Assembly (NCBI RefSeq): GCF_014873495.1
Contig: NZ_JADBGF010000001.1
Coordinates: forward strand, 2,232,001-2,296,000
Reading direction: 5' to 3'
From: Streptomyces stelliscabiei
GTDB lineage: Bacteria; Actinomycetota; Actinomycetes; Streptomycetales; Streptomycetaceae
Length of the DNA: 64,000 bases
Position 1 is the stretch's first letter. Each line of letters opens with the position of its first letter. Shown here piece by piece: positions 54,012-63,193 of the stretch. Position numbers and translations under genes: made by a program. The notes beneath the pieces were generated by a model. The model worked only from the letters and a program-made list of their open reading frames with translations. It did not search any database and was not told the origin of the DNA.

Positions 54012-55337
54012 TCAGGACGCGTCGATGAAACGGTCGAGGACGCGCACCCCGAATTTCAGGCCGTCCACCGGCACCCTCTCGTCGACACCGTGGAACATGC
54101 CCGCGAAGTCCAGCTCCGGCGGCAGCTTCAGCGGCGCGAAGCCGAAGCCCCGGATGCCGAGGTCGTCGAAGGACTTGGCGTCCGTACCGCCGGAGAGCAT
54201 GTAGGGCACCGCCTGCGCGGCCGGGTCCTCGGCGAGCAGCGCCGACTGCATGGCGTCGACGATCGCCCCGTCGAAGGACGTCTCCAGCGCCTTGTCGGAG
54301 TGCACGTCCTCGCGCCGCACCTTCGGGCCGAGGATCTTGTCCAGGTCGGCGAGGAACTCCTCCTCGAAGCCGGGCAGGAAACGCCCGTCGACGTGCGCGG
54401 TGGCCTCGCCCGGGATGACGTTGACCTTGTAACCGGCGCCGAGCTGGGTGGGGTTGGCGGTGTTGCGCAGGGTCGCGCCGATCAGCTTGGCGATGCCGCC
54501 GAGCCTGGCGAGGGTGCCCTCCATGTCCTCCGGGTCGAGTTCGGTGCCGAGCGCGTCGCCGAGTTCGTCGAGGAAGGCCCGGGTGGTCTTGGTGACCCTC
54601 ACCGGGAACTGGTGGCGGCCGAGCCGGGCAACCGCCTCCGACAGCTCGGTGATGGCGTTGTCACGGTGGATCATCGACCCGTGCCCGGCCGTACCGGCCA
54701 CGGTGAGCTTCATCCAGTGCATGCCCTTCTCGGCCGTCTGGATCAGATAGAGCCGCCGCTGCTCGTTCACGGTGAACGAGAACCCGCCGACCTCGCTGAT
54801 CGCCTCGGTGACGCCCTCGAAAAGGTCGGCGTGGTTCTTGACGAGGTGCTTCGCCCCGTACGTGCCGCCGGCCTCCTCGTCCGCGAGGAAGGCGAGCACG
54901 ATGTCGCGCGGGGGCCTGCGGCCGCTGCGCAGCCGGTCGCGGACGACCGCCAGGGTCATCGCGTCCATGTCCTTCATGTCGACGGCGCCCCGGCCCCAGA
55001 CACAGCCGTCCGCGACCTCGCCGGAGAACGGGTGGTGGGTCCAGTCCGCCGCGTTGGCCGGCACGACGTCGGTGTGGCCGTGGATGAGCAGCGCGGGCCG
55101 CGAGGGGTCCTCGCCCTCGATCCGGGCCACCGTCGACGCGCGGCCCGGGTGCGACTCGAAGATCCGCGGCTCCAGCCCTACCTCGGCCAGCTTCTCGGCG
55201 ACGTACTCGGCGGCCTTGCGCTCCCCCGGGCCCGAGTGGTCGCCGAAGTTGCTGGTGTCGATCCGGATCAGCTCGCGGCAGAGGTCGACGACCTCGTCCT
55301 CGCCGGTCACGCGCCTGCCCGTGTCCGTCTCGTTCAC
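54012..55337 (-). CDS. M20 family metallopeptidase
   Basis: A 441-residue zinc hydrolase of the ArgE/DapE/carboxypeptidase group. Metal ligands appear in ALLIHGHTDVVPANAADW (His and the neighbouring Asp), GAVDMKDMDAMT (bridging Asp), and LADEEAGGTYGAKHLV (catalytic Glu pair). The His in MLSGGTDAKSF region is near the C-terminus. GTG 55337 has GGAGG seven bases upstream; the longer frame adds 57 basic residues. It is a single gene upstream of the tRNA. Confidence 0.9.
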   Translation of the reverse strand: MNETDTGRRVTGEDEVVDLCRELIRIDTSNFGDHSGPGERKAAEYVAEKLAEVGLEPRIFESHPGRASTVARIEGEDPSRPALLIHGHTDVVPANAADWTHHPFSGEVADGCVWGRGAVDMKDMDAMTLAVVRDRLRSGRRPPRDIVLAFLADEEAGGTYGAKHLVKNHADLFEGVTEAISEVGGFSFTVNEQRRLYLIQTAEKGMHWMKLTVAGTAGHGSMIHRDNAITELSEAVARLGRHQFPVRVTKTTRAFLDELGDALGTELDPEDMEGTLARLGGIAKLIGATLRNTANPTQLGAGYKVNVIPGEATAHVDGRFLPGFEEEFLADLDKILGPKVRREDVHSDKALETSFDGAIVDAMQSALLAEDPAAQAVPYMLSGGTDAKSFDDLGIRGFGFAPLKLPPELDFAGMFHGVDERVPVDGLKFGVRVLDRFIDAS

Positions 55338-55536
55338 GCTGGTTCCTCCCGCTGTCGCTGCTGGTGGTTCCCCCTCATCCTCCTCCTGCCCCACCACTCG
55401 CCCCAAGACCGGGACCGGCCGGGTCACACGCCGTTCACACCCGGCCGCCCGGGGACGGGGGGTGATCGGGGGCTCCGGAAAGCCTGGTAATGTTTCCTTC
55501 GTCGCCACGGGGGGAACCCCGCGCGACAGACACCTT

Positions 55537-55621
55537 GTCCGGGTGGCGGAATGGCAGACGCGCTAGCTTGAGGTGCTAGTGCCCTTTATCGGGCGTGGGG
55601 GTTCAAGTCCCCCCTCGGACA
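55537..55621 (+). tRNA. tRNA-Leu, anticodon GAG
   Basis: An 85-base class II tRNA. The acceptor GTCCGGG pairs with CTCGGAC with one G-U; the anticodon stem CTAGC/GCTAG closes the loop TTGAGGT with anticodon GAG at positions 34-36. A long variable arm (TGCCC..GGGCG) identifies leucine, and the T-arm is GGGGGTTCAAGTCCCCC. CCA is not encoded. Downstream sequence is ordinary, so no integrated element uses this site here. Confidence 0.95.
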
Positions 55622-55629
55622 CACAGGGG

Positions 55630-55661
55630 CGAAGGCCGCGACCATCAGGTCGTGGCCTTCG
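55630..55661 (+). terminator. Hairpin after tRNA-Leu
   Basis: GAAGGCCGCGACC pairs with GGTCGTGGCCTTC (one G-U wobble) around ATCA, nine bases after the tRNA. Confidence 0.7.
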
Positions 55662-55904
55662 TCGCGTTAGACTGACGAAATGTGGGCGACATCTCCCCCC
55701 ACCAGGAAAACCCCAGGTCACGGCCCGTCCCTTTGCCCCTCCGGGCCACCCGGTGGACGCCCCCGCTTGGCCGACACGACAGGCCGTAGTCACCCGAGCA
55801 CTAGAGTATTGGGCTTGTTCGGTGCCGATACGGAAATATCCCCAGGCAGACCTGCGGGTCCGTCGGCGCCCCCGGATGGTCCGGGTTCGAGAGGCGAGGA
55901 TCCG

Positions 55905-58900
55905 ATGGCCGCCGTGTACGAGAGTCCCGACCTGACGTTGCTCGACGGGGAGCTGGCGGAGGGAGCCGGAGGATTCGGCGGAGCGGCACTCTTCTCGGCC
56001 GGCCCGGCGGCCTCCCCGCGCACGCTCGTGGACGTCTTCGAGGCGTCCGTGCGGTCCTACCCGGACGAGCCGGCGCTGGACGACGGCAGGCGACGGCTCA
56101 GCTACAGGGCGCTGGCGGTCGAGGTGGAGCATCTGCGGCAGCGTCTGGGGGCGGCCGGGGTCGGGCTCGGGGACCGGGTCGGGGTGCGGGTGCCGTCCGG
56201 CACGAACGACCTGTACGTCGCGATCCTCGCGGTGCTCGCGGCCGGGGCCGCCTATGTGCCCGTCGACGCCGAGGACCCCGACGAGCGGGCCGAGCTGGTG
56301 TTCGGCGAGGCGGAGGTGCGGGCCGTCGTCGGGGCCGGGCACGAGCTGACCGTCACCGGCGCGTCCGACTCCCCCGCCGCCCGGCCCGGGGTCGAGCACG
56401 ACGCGTGGATCATCTTCACCTCCGGGTCGACGGGGAAGCCCAAGGGCGTGGCCGTGAGCCATCGCAGCGCCGCCGCGTTCGTGGACGCCGAGGCGGCGCT
56501 GTTCCTGGCCGAGGAGCCGATCGGGCCCGGGGACCGGGTGATGGCCGGGCTGTCCGTGGCCTTCGACGCGTCCTGCGAGGAGATGTGGCTGGCCTGGCGG
56601 TACGGGGCCTGTCTGGTGCCGGTGCCGCGCTCGCAGGTCAGGAGCGGTGCCGATCTGGGGCCGTGGCTGGTCGAGCAGGAGATCACGGTCGTCTCCACCG
56701 TGCCGACGCTGGCCGCGCTGTGGGAGTCCGAGACCCTGAACGACGTACGGCTGCTGATCTTCGGCGGTGAGGCCTGTCCGCCGGAGCTGGCGCAGCGGCT
56801 GGTGACGGAGGGCCGCGAGGTCTGGAACACCTACGGGCCGACGGAGGCCACCGTCGTCGCCTGTGCCTCGCTGATGTCCGGCGAGGAGCCGATCCGGATC
56901 GGGCTGCCGCTCGACGGATGGGAACTGGCCGTAGTCGACGAGGCCGGGGAGCCCGTGCCGATGGGCGGCAGCGGGCAGCTCGTGATCGGTGGCGTGGGCC
57001 TCGCGCGGTACCTCGACGCCGAGAAGGACGCGGAGAAGTACGCGCCGCTCACGTCGCTGGGCTGGGAGCGCGCCTATCGCAGCGGCGACCTGGTGAAGGC
57101 CGAACCGGAGGGGCTGGTCTTCCTCGGGCGGGCGGACGAGCAGATCAAGCTCGGCGGGCGGCGCATCGAGCTGGGCGAGGTCGACGCCGCGCTCCAGGCG
57201 CTCCCCGGCGTCGCGGGCGCCGCGGCCGCCGTACGGACCGCGCGGAGCGGGAACCAGCTGCTGGTCGGCTATGTGGTCACCCAGGACGGGTGGGACCAGG
57301 CGGCGGCCGTGGAGAAGCTGCGGGCGGAGCTGCCGGCCGCGTTGGTGCCGCTGCTGGCACCAGTGGCGGAGCTGCCGACCCGGACGTCGGGGAAGGTGGA
57401 CCGCGACGCCCTGCCGTGGCCGCTCGCGGAGCTGGAGAGCGCCGGGCCGGCCGAGGAGCTGTACGGGACCGAGGCGTGGCTCGCCGAGCAGTGGACGCAG
57501 GTGCTGGGCATCCCGGTCGGCGGCGCGGGTGACGACTTCTTCGCGATCGGCGGTGGCAGCCTGGCGGCCGCGCAGCTGACGACCCGGTTGCGGACCCGGT
57601 ACCCGAGCGTCGCCGTGGTGGACATCTACCAGCGGCCGACCCTGCGGAAGCTGGCCCGGTATCTGGAGGCGTCGGGCGAGGAGGAGGGGCCGCGCCGGGC
57701 GGTGGAGCCCGTGCCCGTGCGGGCGCGGCTCGTCCAGCTCCTGCTGCTCGTGCCGTTGTTCACGCTGCTCGGACTGCGGTGGATCGTCCCGCTGGCCGCG
57801 CTCGGGAACCTGCTCGGGCCGTACGCCTGGCTGCCGACCGCGCCCTGGTGGGCCGTGGCGGTGGGGGCGGTGCTGTTGTACACCCCGCCGGGGCGGCTGG
57901 CGGTCGCGGCGGGCGGGGCGCGGCTGCTGCTGCGCGGGGTGGCGCCCGGGCGGTACGCGCGCGGCGGGAGCGTGCATCTGCGGCTGTGGGCGGCCGAGCG
58001 GCTGGCCGAGTTCAGCGGGGCGACCTCGCTGACCGGGGTGTGGCTGGAGCGGTACGCGCGGGCGCTGGGTGCCAGGGTCGGCGCCGATGTGGACCTGCAC
58101 GCGCTGCCGCCGGTGACCGGGCTGCTGAAGCTCGGGCGGGGTGCGGCCGTGGAGTCCGAGGTGGATCTCTCCGGGTACTGGCTCGACGGGGACCGGCTGG
58201 AGATCGGGACCGTCAAGGTGGGTGCCGGCGCGGTCGTCGGGACGCGGAGCATGCTGCTGCCGGGGGCCAGGGTCGGCAAGCGGGCCGAGGTGGCGCCGGG
58301 GTCGGCGGTGGCCGGGCAGGTTCCCACCGGGCAGCGCTGGGCCGGCGCGCCGGCGGTGAAGCTGGGCAAGGCGAAGCGGAACTGGCCCAAGGAGCGGCCG
58401 CAGCGGGGCCTGTTCTGGCGGGTGTCGTACGGGGTGACGGGCTTCGGGCTGACGGCGCTGCCGGTGCTCGCCGGGGTCGCCGCGCTGGCCGTGCTGGGTC
58501 TGTTCGTGGCGCCGGACGCCGGGCTCGGAGCGGCTCTGCGGGGCGGGGCGCTGGGTCTGGTGCCGGCCACGCTCGTGTTCGGGGCCGCGTACGCGCTGCT
58601 GCTGCTCGTGGCCGTACGGCTGCTGAGCCTCGGGCTGCGGGAGGGCACGCATCCCACGCACAGCCGGGTCGGGTGGCAGGCGTGGACGGTCACGCAGCTC
58701 ATGGACCGCTCGCGGCAGACGCTGTTCCCGCTGTACGCGGGGCTGGTGACGCCGGTGTGGCTGCGGCTGCTGGGGATGCGGATCGGCAAGGGCGCCGAGG
58801 TGTCCACCGTCCTGGCGCTGCCGAGTCTGACGACGGTCGGCGACGGGGCGTTCCTCGCGGACGACACGCTGACCGCGCCGTACGAGCTGGGTGGCGGGTG

Positions 58901-59780
58901 GCTGCGGATCGGGCGGGCGGAGATCGGGCGTCGGGCGTTCCTCGGGAACTCCGGGATGACCGCGCCGGGACGGTCCGTGCCGGACGGCGGTCTGGTGGGT
59001 GTGCTGTCGGCGACGCCGAAGAAGGCCAAGAAGGGCAGCTCGTATCTGGGGCTGCCGCCGGTCAGGCTGCCCCGGTCGGCCGCGGACGGTGACCAGAGCC
59101 TGACGTACGAGCCGCCCGCGCGGCTGCTGTGGGCGCGGGCGCTGGTGGAGCTGTGCCGGATCGTGCCGGTGTTCTGCTCGGCGGGTCTCGCGCTGCTGAC
59201 GGTGGCGGCGCTGAGCGCGCTGGGCGGCTGGGCGTGGCCGCTGGGCGGGGTCGTGCTGCTGGCGGCCGGGGCCCTCGGATGTGTGCTCTCGGTCCTCGCG
59301 AAGTGGCTGCTCGTGGGGCGGCACCGCACCGGTGAGCATCCGCTGTGGAGCGGTTTCGTGTGGCGCAACGAGCTGGCGGACACCTTCGTGGAGGTGCTGG
59401 CCGTGCCGTGGCTGGCCGGGTCGGTGCCGGGCACGCCGGTGCTGAACGTGTGGCTGCGCGGGCTCGGGGCGACCATCGGCAGGGGGGTGTGGGTGGAGAG
59501 TTACTGGCTACCCGAGACCGACCTCGTCACGCTCGGCGACGGGGCGACGGTGAACCGGGGGTGTGTGCTCCAGACCCACCTCTTCCACGACCGGATCTTG
59601 CGGACGGATACTGTGGAACTCCGTGAGGGCGCCACTCTGGGCCCGGGCGGAATCGTCCTGCCCGGCAGCGTGGTCGGGGCCCGCACCACGCTGGGGCCGG
59701 CGTCGCTGGTCATGGCCGCGGAGTCCGTTCCCGACGACACCCGGTGGCTGGGCAACCCGATCGAGGCATGGCGCCGCTGA
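55905..59780 (+). CDS. Pls/PosA-type single-module NRPS (predicted poly-amino-acid synthetase)
   Basis: A 1291-residue membrane NRPS. The adenylation domain (about 35-500) has A3 FTSGSTGKPKGV, A5 NTYGPTEATV, A7 YRSGDL and A10 SGKVDR; the carrier Ser552 is in FFAIGGGSLAAAQ. Six membrane helices follow (clusters near 610-660, 850-910 and 1085-1140), alternating with three hexapeptide-type C-terminal domains (about 735-815, 955-1030, 1185-1270). That is the Pls layout: A, T, six helices, three C domains. The binding-pocket code reads D-A-E-S-I-G-T-V-V-K by alignment to GrsA, close to known lysine codes. ATG 55905 follows AGGA. Product chemistry is inferred. Confidence 0.9.
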   Translation: MAAVYESPDLTLLDGELAEGAGGFGGAALFSAGPAASPRTLVDVFEASVRSYPDEPALDDGRRRLSYRALAVEVEHLRQRLGAAGVGLGDRVGVRVPSGTNDLYVAILAVLAAGAAYVPVDAEDPDERAELVFGEAEVRAVVGAGHELTVTGASDSPAARPGVEHDAWIIFTSGSTGKPKGVAVSHRSAAAFVDAEAALFLAEEPIGPGDRVMAGLSVAFDASCEEMWLAWRYGACLVPVPRSQVRSGADLGPWLVEQEITVVSTVPTLAALWESETLNDVRLLIFGGEACPPELAQRLVTEGREVWNTYGPTEATVVACASLMSGEEPIRIGLPLDGWELAVVDEAGEPVPMGGSGQLVIGGVGLARYLDAEKDAEKYAPLTSLGWERAYRSGDLVKAEPEGLVFLGRADEQIKLGGRRIELGEVDAALQALPGVAGAAAAVRTARSGNQLLVGYVVTQDGWDQAAAVEKLRAELPAALVPLLAPVAELPTRTSGKVDRDALPWPLAELESAGPAEELYGTEAWLAEQWTQVLGIPVGGAGDDFFAIGGGSLAAAQLTTRLRTRYPSVAVVDIYQRPTLRKLARYLEASGEEEGPRRAVEPVPVRARLVQLLLLVPLFTLLGLRWIVPLAALGNLLGPYAWLPTAPWWAVAVGAVLLYTPPGRLAVAAGGARLLLRGVAPGRYARGGSVHLRLWAAERLAEFSGATSLTGVWLERYARALGARVGADVDLHALPPVTGLLKLGRGAAVESEVDLSGYWLDGDRLEIGTVKVGAGAVVGTRSMLLPGARVGKRAEVAPGSAVAGQVPTGQRWAGAPAVKLGKAKRNWPKERPQRGLFWRVSYGVTGFGLTALPVLAGVAALAVLGLFVAPDAGLGAALRGGALGLVPATLVFGAAYALLLLVAVRLLSLGLREGTHPTHSRVGWQAWTVTQLMDRSRQTLFPLYAGLVTPVWLRLLGMRIGKGAEVSTVLALPSLTTVGDGAFLADDTLTAPYELGGGWLRIGRAEIGRRAFLGNSGMTAPGRSVPDGGLVGVLSATPKKAKKGSSYLGLPPVRLPRSAADGDQSLTYEPPARLLWARALVELCRIVPVFCSAGLALLTVAALSALGGWAWPLGGVVLLAAGALGCVLSVLAKWLLVGRHRTGEHPLWSGFVWRNELADTFVEVLAVPWLAGSVPGTPVLNVWLRGLGATIGRGVWVESYWLPETDLVTLGDGATVNRGCVLQTHLFHDRILRTDTVELREGATLGPGGIVLPGSVVGARTTLGPASLVMAAESVPDDTRWLGNPIEAWRR

Positions 59781-59857
59781 GTGCGGCTCGTGCGGCGTCG
59801 GGAGACTCGGGGGACGATGGACGTCGTACGAGAGCGCAGCGGGGAGCAGAAGCGGCA

Positions 59858-61258
59858 GTGGCGGTTCAGCAGTCAGTGGGTCCGGACCCGTACTTCCCGG
59901 CGAACGGTGATTCCCGTTACCGGGTGCATCGGTACGAGCTGGCTGTGGACTACCGGCCGGGGCCGAACCGGCTGTCGGGCACGGCGAGGCTCAACGCCAT
60001 AGCGGGCCGGTCCGCGCTCGCCGAGTTCCAGCTGAACCTCGCCGACTTCAAGATCGGCCGGGTACGGGTGGACGGCCGGGCGCCGCACTACACGCACCGG
60101 GGCGGCCGGTTGCGTCTGCGGCCCGCGAAGCCGATCCGGCCGGGGGCCGCGTTCACGGTCGAGGTCCACTGGTCGGGCAATCCCAAGCCGGTGAACAGCC
60201 CCTGGGGCGGGCTGGGTTGGGAGGAGCTGACGGACGGGGCGCTGGTGGCGAGCCAGCCGGTCGGGGCGCCGTCCTGGTATCCGTGCAACGACCGGCCCGC
60301 CGACAAGGCCTCGTACCAGATCTCGGTCACGACGCCGTCCGCGTACCAGGTGGTGGCGGGCGGGCGGCTGCTCACCCGTACGGCGAAGGCGTCCACGACG
60401 ACGTGGGTGTACGAGCAGTCGGCGCCGACGTCGAGTTATCTGGTCGGGCTGTCGATCGGCCGGTACCAGACGGTGCTGCTGGGCGACCCGAGGCCCGGCG
60501 GGGTGCCGCAGCACGGGCACATCCCCGCCCAGCTCCTCACGGAGTTCTCGCGGGATTTCGCGCGGCAGCCCGCCATGATGGAGCTGTTCGAGGAGCTTTT
60601 CGGGCCCTACCCGTTCGGGGAGTACGCGGTCGTGGTGACCGAGGAGGAGCTCGATGTCCCGGTCGAGGCACAGGGGTTGTCGCTGTTCGGTGCCAACCAC
60701 GTGGACGGGGCGCGGGGTTCGGAGCGGCTGGTCGCGCACGAGCTGGCGCACCAGTGGTTCGGCAACAGCGTGTCCATCGCCGACTGGCGGCACATCTGGC
60801 TGAACGAGGGGTTCGCCAAGTACGCGGAGTGGCTGTGGTCGGAGCGCTCCGGCGGGCGCACGGCGCATCAACTGGCGCGTGCGGCGCACCAGAAGCTCGC
60901 CGCGCTCCCCCAGGATCTGCGGCTGGCGGACCCGGGCCGCAAGCTGATGTTCGACGACCGGCTCTACGAGCGCGGCGGTCTCACCGTCCACGCGGTGCGC
61001 TGCGCGCTCGGCGACGACGCGTTCTTCCGGATGCTGCGTGGCTGGGCGACCGTCCATCGCGGGGGCGCCGTGACGACGGCCGGGTTCGTCGCCCACGCCG
61101 GCCGGTACGCGGACGGACCGCTGGACGCCCTGTTCCGGGCGTGGCTCCAGGAACCGGCGCTGCCGCCCCTGCCGTCCCCGCCGCCCCCGCCGTCCGCCGG
61201 GGGTCCCGAGGTCCCGGCGCGGCCGCCGTATCCGCCGACGAACGCGGGGTCGGCGTAG
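59858..61258 (+). CDS. M1 family zinc metallopeptidase
   Basis: A 466-residue peptidase. The zinc motif and distant Glu are clear in HELAHQWFGNSVSIADWRH...NEGFAKY. The usual GAMEN exopeptidase motif is absent; VEAQGLSLFG stands there. The C-terminus is Pro-rich (LPSPPPPPSAGG). GTG 59858 has GGGGAG 11 bases upstream and gives VAVQQSVGPDPYFPANG; an ATG at 59768, overlapping the synthetase stop, would add 30 unlike residues. Directly following a Pls-type synthetase, it may trim or degrade the polymer. Confidence 0.85.
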   Translation: MAVQQSVGPDPYFPANGDSRYRVHRYELAVDYRPGPNRLSGTARLNAIAGRSALAEFQLNLADFKIGRVRVDGRAPHYTHRGGRLRLRPAKPIRPGAAFTVEVHWSGNPKPVNSPWGGLGWEELTDGALVASQPVGAPSWYPCNDRPADKASYQISVTTPSAYQVVAGGRLLTRTAKASTTTWVYEQSAPTSSYLVGLSIGRYQTVLLGDPRPGGVPQHGHIPAQLLTEFSRDFARQPAMMELFEELFGPYPFGEYAVVVTEEELDVPVEAQGLSLFGANHVDGARGSERLVAHELAHQWFGNSVSIADWRHIWLNEGFAKYAEWLWSERSGGRTAHQLARAAHQKLAALPQDLRLADPGRKLMFDDRLYERGGLTVHAVRCALGDDAFFRMLRGWATVHRGGAVTTAGFVAHAGRYADGPLDALFRAWLQEPALPPLPSPPPPPSAGGPEVPARPPYPPTNAGSA

Positions 61259-61268
61259 GGCGGGCACA

Positions 61269-61712
61269 ATGGCTGCCATGTCGTCGCGCCGCAGTGGTTC
61301 CAGGGCCGGTTCGAAGAGTGCCGCACGGGTCCCTTCGCCGGTCCCCCGCACCTGCCCCTGCGGGCTGCCCGCGGCGTACGAGGCCTGTTGCGGGCGGTAT
61401 CACTCCGGCGGCGCGGCGGCGCCGACCGCCGAGGCGCTGATGCGGTCGCGGTACAGCGCGTTCGTCGTGCGGGACGCGGCGTATCTGCTGCGCAGCTGGC
61501 ATCCCCGGACGCGGCCCACCGGGGTCGACTTCGACACGACCATGCGCTGGACCGGTCTGGAGATCCTGGACACGCAGGACGGCTCGGCCTTCCACAGCAC
61601 CGGCACGGTCACCTTCCGCGCCTCGTTCCGGGGCGGCTCGATGCACGAGCGGAGCCGGTTCGAGCGCGTGGACGGGGCCTGGGTGTATGTGGACGGGGAG
61701 TTCCCGGAGTAG
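61269..61712 (+). CDS. YchJ family protein (SEC-C-like zinc motif)
   Basis: A 147-residue protein of the YchJ/UPF0225 group. The N-terminal zinc motif is CPCGLPAAYEACCGRYH, followed by the family signature AEALMRSRYSAFVVRDAAYLLRSWHP and an NTF2-like fold. ATG 61269 is used; ATG 61278 is an equal alternative because neither has a strong ribosome site. It lies ten bases after the peptidase and ten before the end of gntR, which reads the other way. Function unknown. Confidence 0.88.
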   Translation: MAAMSSRRSGSRAGSKSAARVPSPVPRTCPCGLPAAYEACCGRYHSGGAAAPTAEALMRSRYSAFVVRDAAYLLRSWHPRTRPTGVDFDTTMRWTGLEILDTQDGSAFHSTGTVTFRASFRGGSMHERSRFERVDGAWVYVDGEFPE

Positions 61713-61722
61713 GCCCGCCGGG

Positions 61723-62448
61723 TCAACCGGCGGCCGGGGAACGGCCGTTGGGTGCCAGGATGTCGAGTTCCTGGAGGGCGCCCGCGGTGATCTCCCGGGT
61801 GAGCCGCTCGGCCCGGGGGGCGTCGTGTTCGCGGATGGCCTCGGCGACCTGGACGTGGAGGGTGACGGCCGCCGGGTCGGGGTCGTGGAACATGACGGCG
61901 TGATGGGTGCGGCCGGCGAGGACCTCCTCGACGACGTCGCCGAGGCGGGCGAACATCTCGTTGCCGGAGGCGTCCAGGATCAGGCGGTGGAAGGCGACGT
62001 CGTGGTGGAGGTAGCCCTCCAGCTTGTGGCCGCGTGAGTGGGCGACCATGCCGATGGCGCACTCGGTGATCGCGGCGCACTGCTCGTCCGTGGCGTGGCG
62101 CGCGGCGAGGCCCGCGGCGATCGGTTCGACGGCGCCGCGCAGCACGGTGAGCGAGCGCAGCTGGCGGGGGCGGTCCGCGCCGGCCAGGCGCCAGCGGATG
62201 ACCTGCGGGTCGTAGACGTTCCACTCGGCGGACGGGCGGACGATCACGCCGACCCGGCGGCGGGACTCGACCAGGTGCATGGACTCCAGGACGCGGACCG
62301 CCTCCCGCATCACCGAGCGGGACACCTCGAAGCTCTGGGCGAGTTCGTCCGTGCGCAGCACGCTCCCGGGCGGGTACTCGCCCGCTGTGATCGCCGGTCC
62401 GAGGGTTTCCAGTACTCGGCCGTGCAGCCCTCGGCCCGGTGTGGTCAT
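61723..62448 (-). CDS. gntR: Gluconate operon repressor GntR
   Basis: A 241-residue GntR-family, FCD-subfamily regulator. The winged helix spans LRTDELAQSFEVSRSVMREAVRVLESMHLVESRRRVGVIV; the FCD effector domain (about 85-230) has metal-type His residues in HHDVAFHRLILDASGNEMF. ATG 62448 gives MTTPGRGLHG. It diverges from gntK and gntP, and the S. coelicolor counterpart represses the gluconate operon from memory, so gluconate or a derivative is the likely effector. Confidence 0.92.
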   Translation of the reverse strand: MTTPGRGLHGRVLETLGPAITAGEYPPGSVLRTDELAQSFEVSRSVMREAVRVLESMHLVESRRRVGVIVRPSAEWNVYDPQVIRWRLAGADRPRQLRSLTVLRGAVEPIAAGLAARHATDEQCAAITECAIGMVAHSRGHKLEGYLHHDVAFHRLILDASGNEMFARLGDVVEEVLAGRTHHAVMFHDPDPAAVTLHVQVAEAIREHDAPRAERLTREITAGALQELDILAPNGRSPAAG

Positions 62449-62490
62449 GGGGATCAGGGTACGAGGAGGGGAGCGCGGAGAAAAAGTCAG

Positions 62491-62532
62491 ACTTATTTGG
62501 GTCGAGGGCTTGAATTCATCGTACTTATTGGG
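62491..62532. promoter_or_regulatory. Direct repeats in the gntR-gntK promoter region
   Basis: ACTTATTTGG (62491-62500) and ACTTATTGGG (62523-62532) are 32 bp apart, about three helical turns, in an AT-rich segment of the divergent gap. They are candidate GntR operators. Confidence 0.5.
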
Positions 62533-62591
62533 CTTCAGTGTCGTTGGCGTCGGGTGACGTCACAGATGTCGACGGAGGCAGCGAGGTAGTG

Positions 62592-63110
62592 ATGCGTACC
62601 CCTCATGTCGTCGTGGTGATGGGCGTGGCAGGGACCGGGAAGACCACGATCGGACCCCTGCTCGCGGCCCGGCTCGGCGTTCCCTACGCCGAGGGCGACG
62701 ACTTCCACCCCGAGGCCAACATCGCCAAGATGTCGGCCGGGACGCCGCTGGACGACGCGGACCGGGGGCCCTGGCTGGACGCCATCGGCGCGTGGGCCCA
62801 CGGCCGGGACGGGCTCGGCGGGGTGGTGAGCTGTTCCGCGTTGAAGCGCGTGTACCGGGACCGGTTGCGGGCCGCCGCGCCCGGTGTGGTCTTCCTGCAC
62901 CTCGCCGGTGACCGGGCGCTCATCGAGGACCGCATGTCGCACCGCCGGGGGCACTTCATGCCGACGGCGCTGCTCGACTCGCAGTTCGCCACGCTGCAGC
63001 CGCTGGAGGCGGACGAGGCGGGTGTCGCGGTCGACGTGTCGGGGTCGCCCGAGGAGATCGCCGAGCGGGCGGTCACCGCGCTGCGGGAGACCGGCCCGGC
63101 CGGGTCGTAG
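62592..63110 (+). CDS. gntK: Gluconokinase
   Basis: A 172-residue kinase of the P-loop type, converting gluconate to 6-phosphogluconate with ATP. Walker A is VVMGVAGTGKTTIGPLLA; the conserved EGDDFHPEANIAKMSAGTPLDDADRGPW and SCSALKRVYRDRLR motifs are typical of GntK. ATG 62592 is preferred (GAGG five bases upstream) over an earlier GTG. It is 83 bp upstream of gntP, so both are probably one operon controlled by GntR. Confidence 0.95.
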   Translation: MRTPHVVVVMGVAGTGKTTIGPLLAARLGVPYAEGDDFHPEANIAKMSAGTPLDDADRGPWLDAIGAWAHGRDGLGGVVSCSALKRVYRDRLRAAAPGVVFLHLAGDRALIEDRMSHRRGHFMPTALLDSQFATLQPLEADEAGVAVDVSGSPEEIAERAVTALRETGPAGS

Positions 63111-63193
63111 GGCCACCGCGGCCCAGCCCCCTCCTCCGCCCCTTTCTTCGCTTGCTTCCCCCCTCCCCCACCCTCTCCACTCAAGGACTCACC

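Noticed and set aside
55537..55661. Integration site at the tRNA-Leu gene
   Set aside because: No integrase, no duplicated tRNA end and no change in gene character downstream.
55563..59339. Long minus-strand frame opposite the Pls-type synthetase
   Set aside because: The translation is Arg/Pro/Gln/His-rich with no domain, and the forward strand carries all adenylation motifs.
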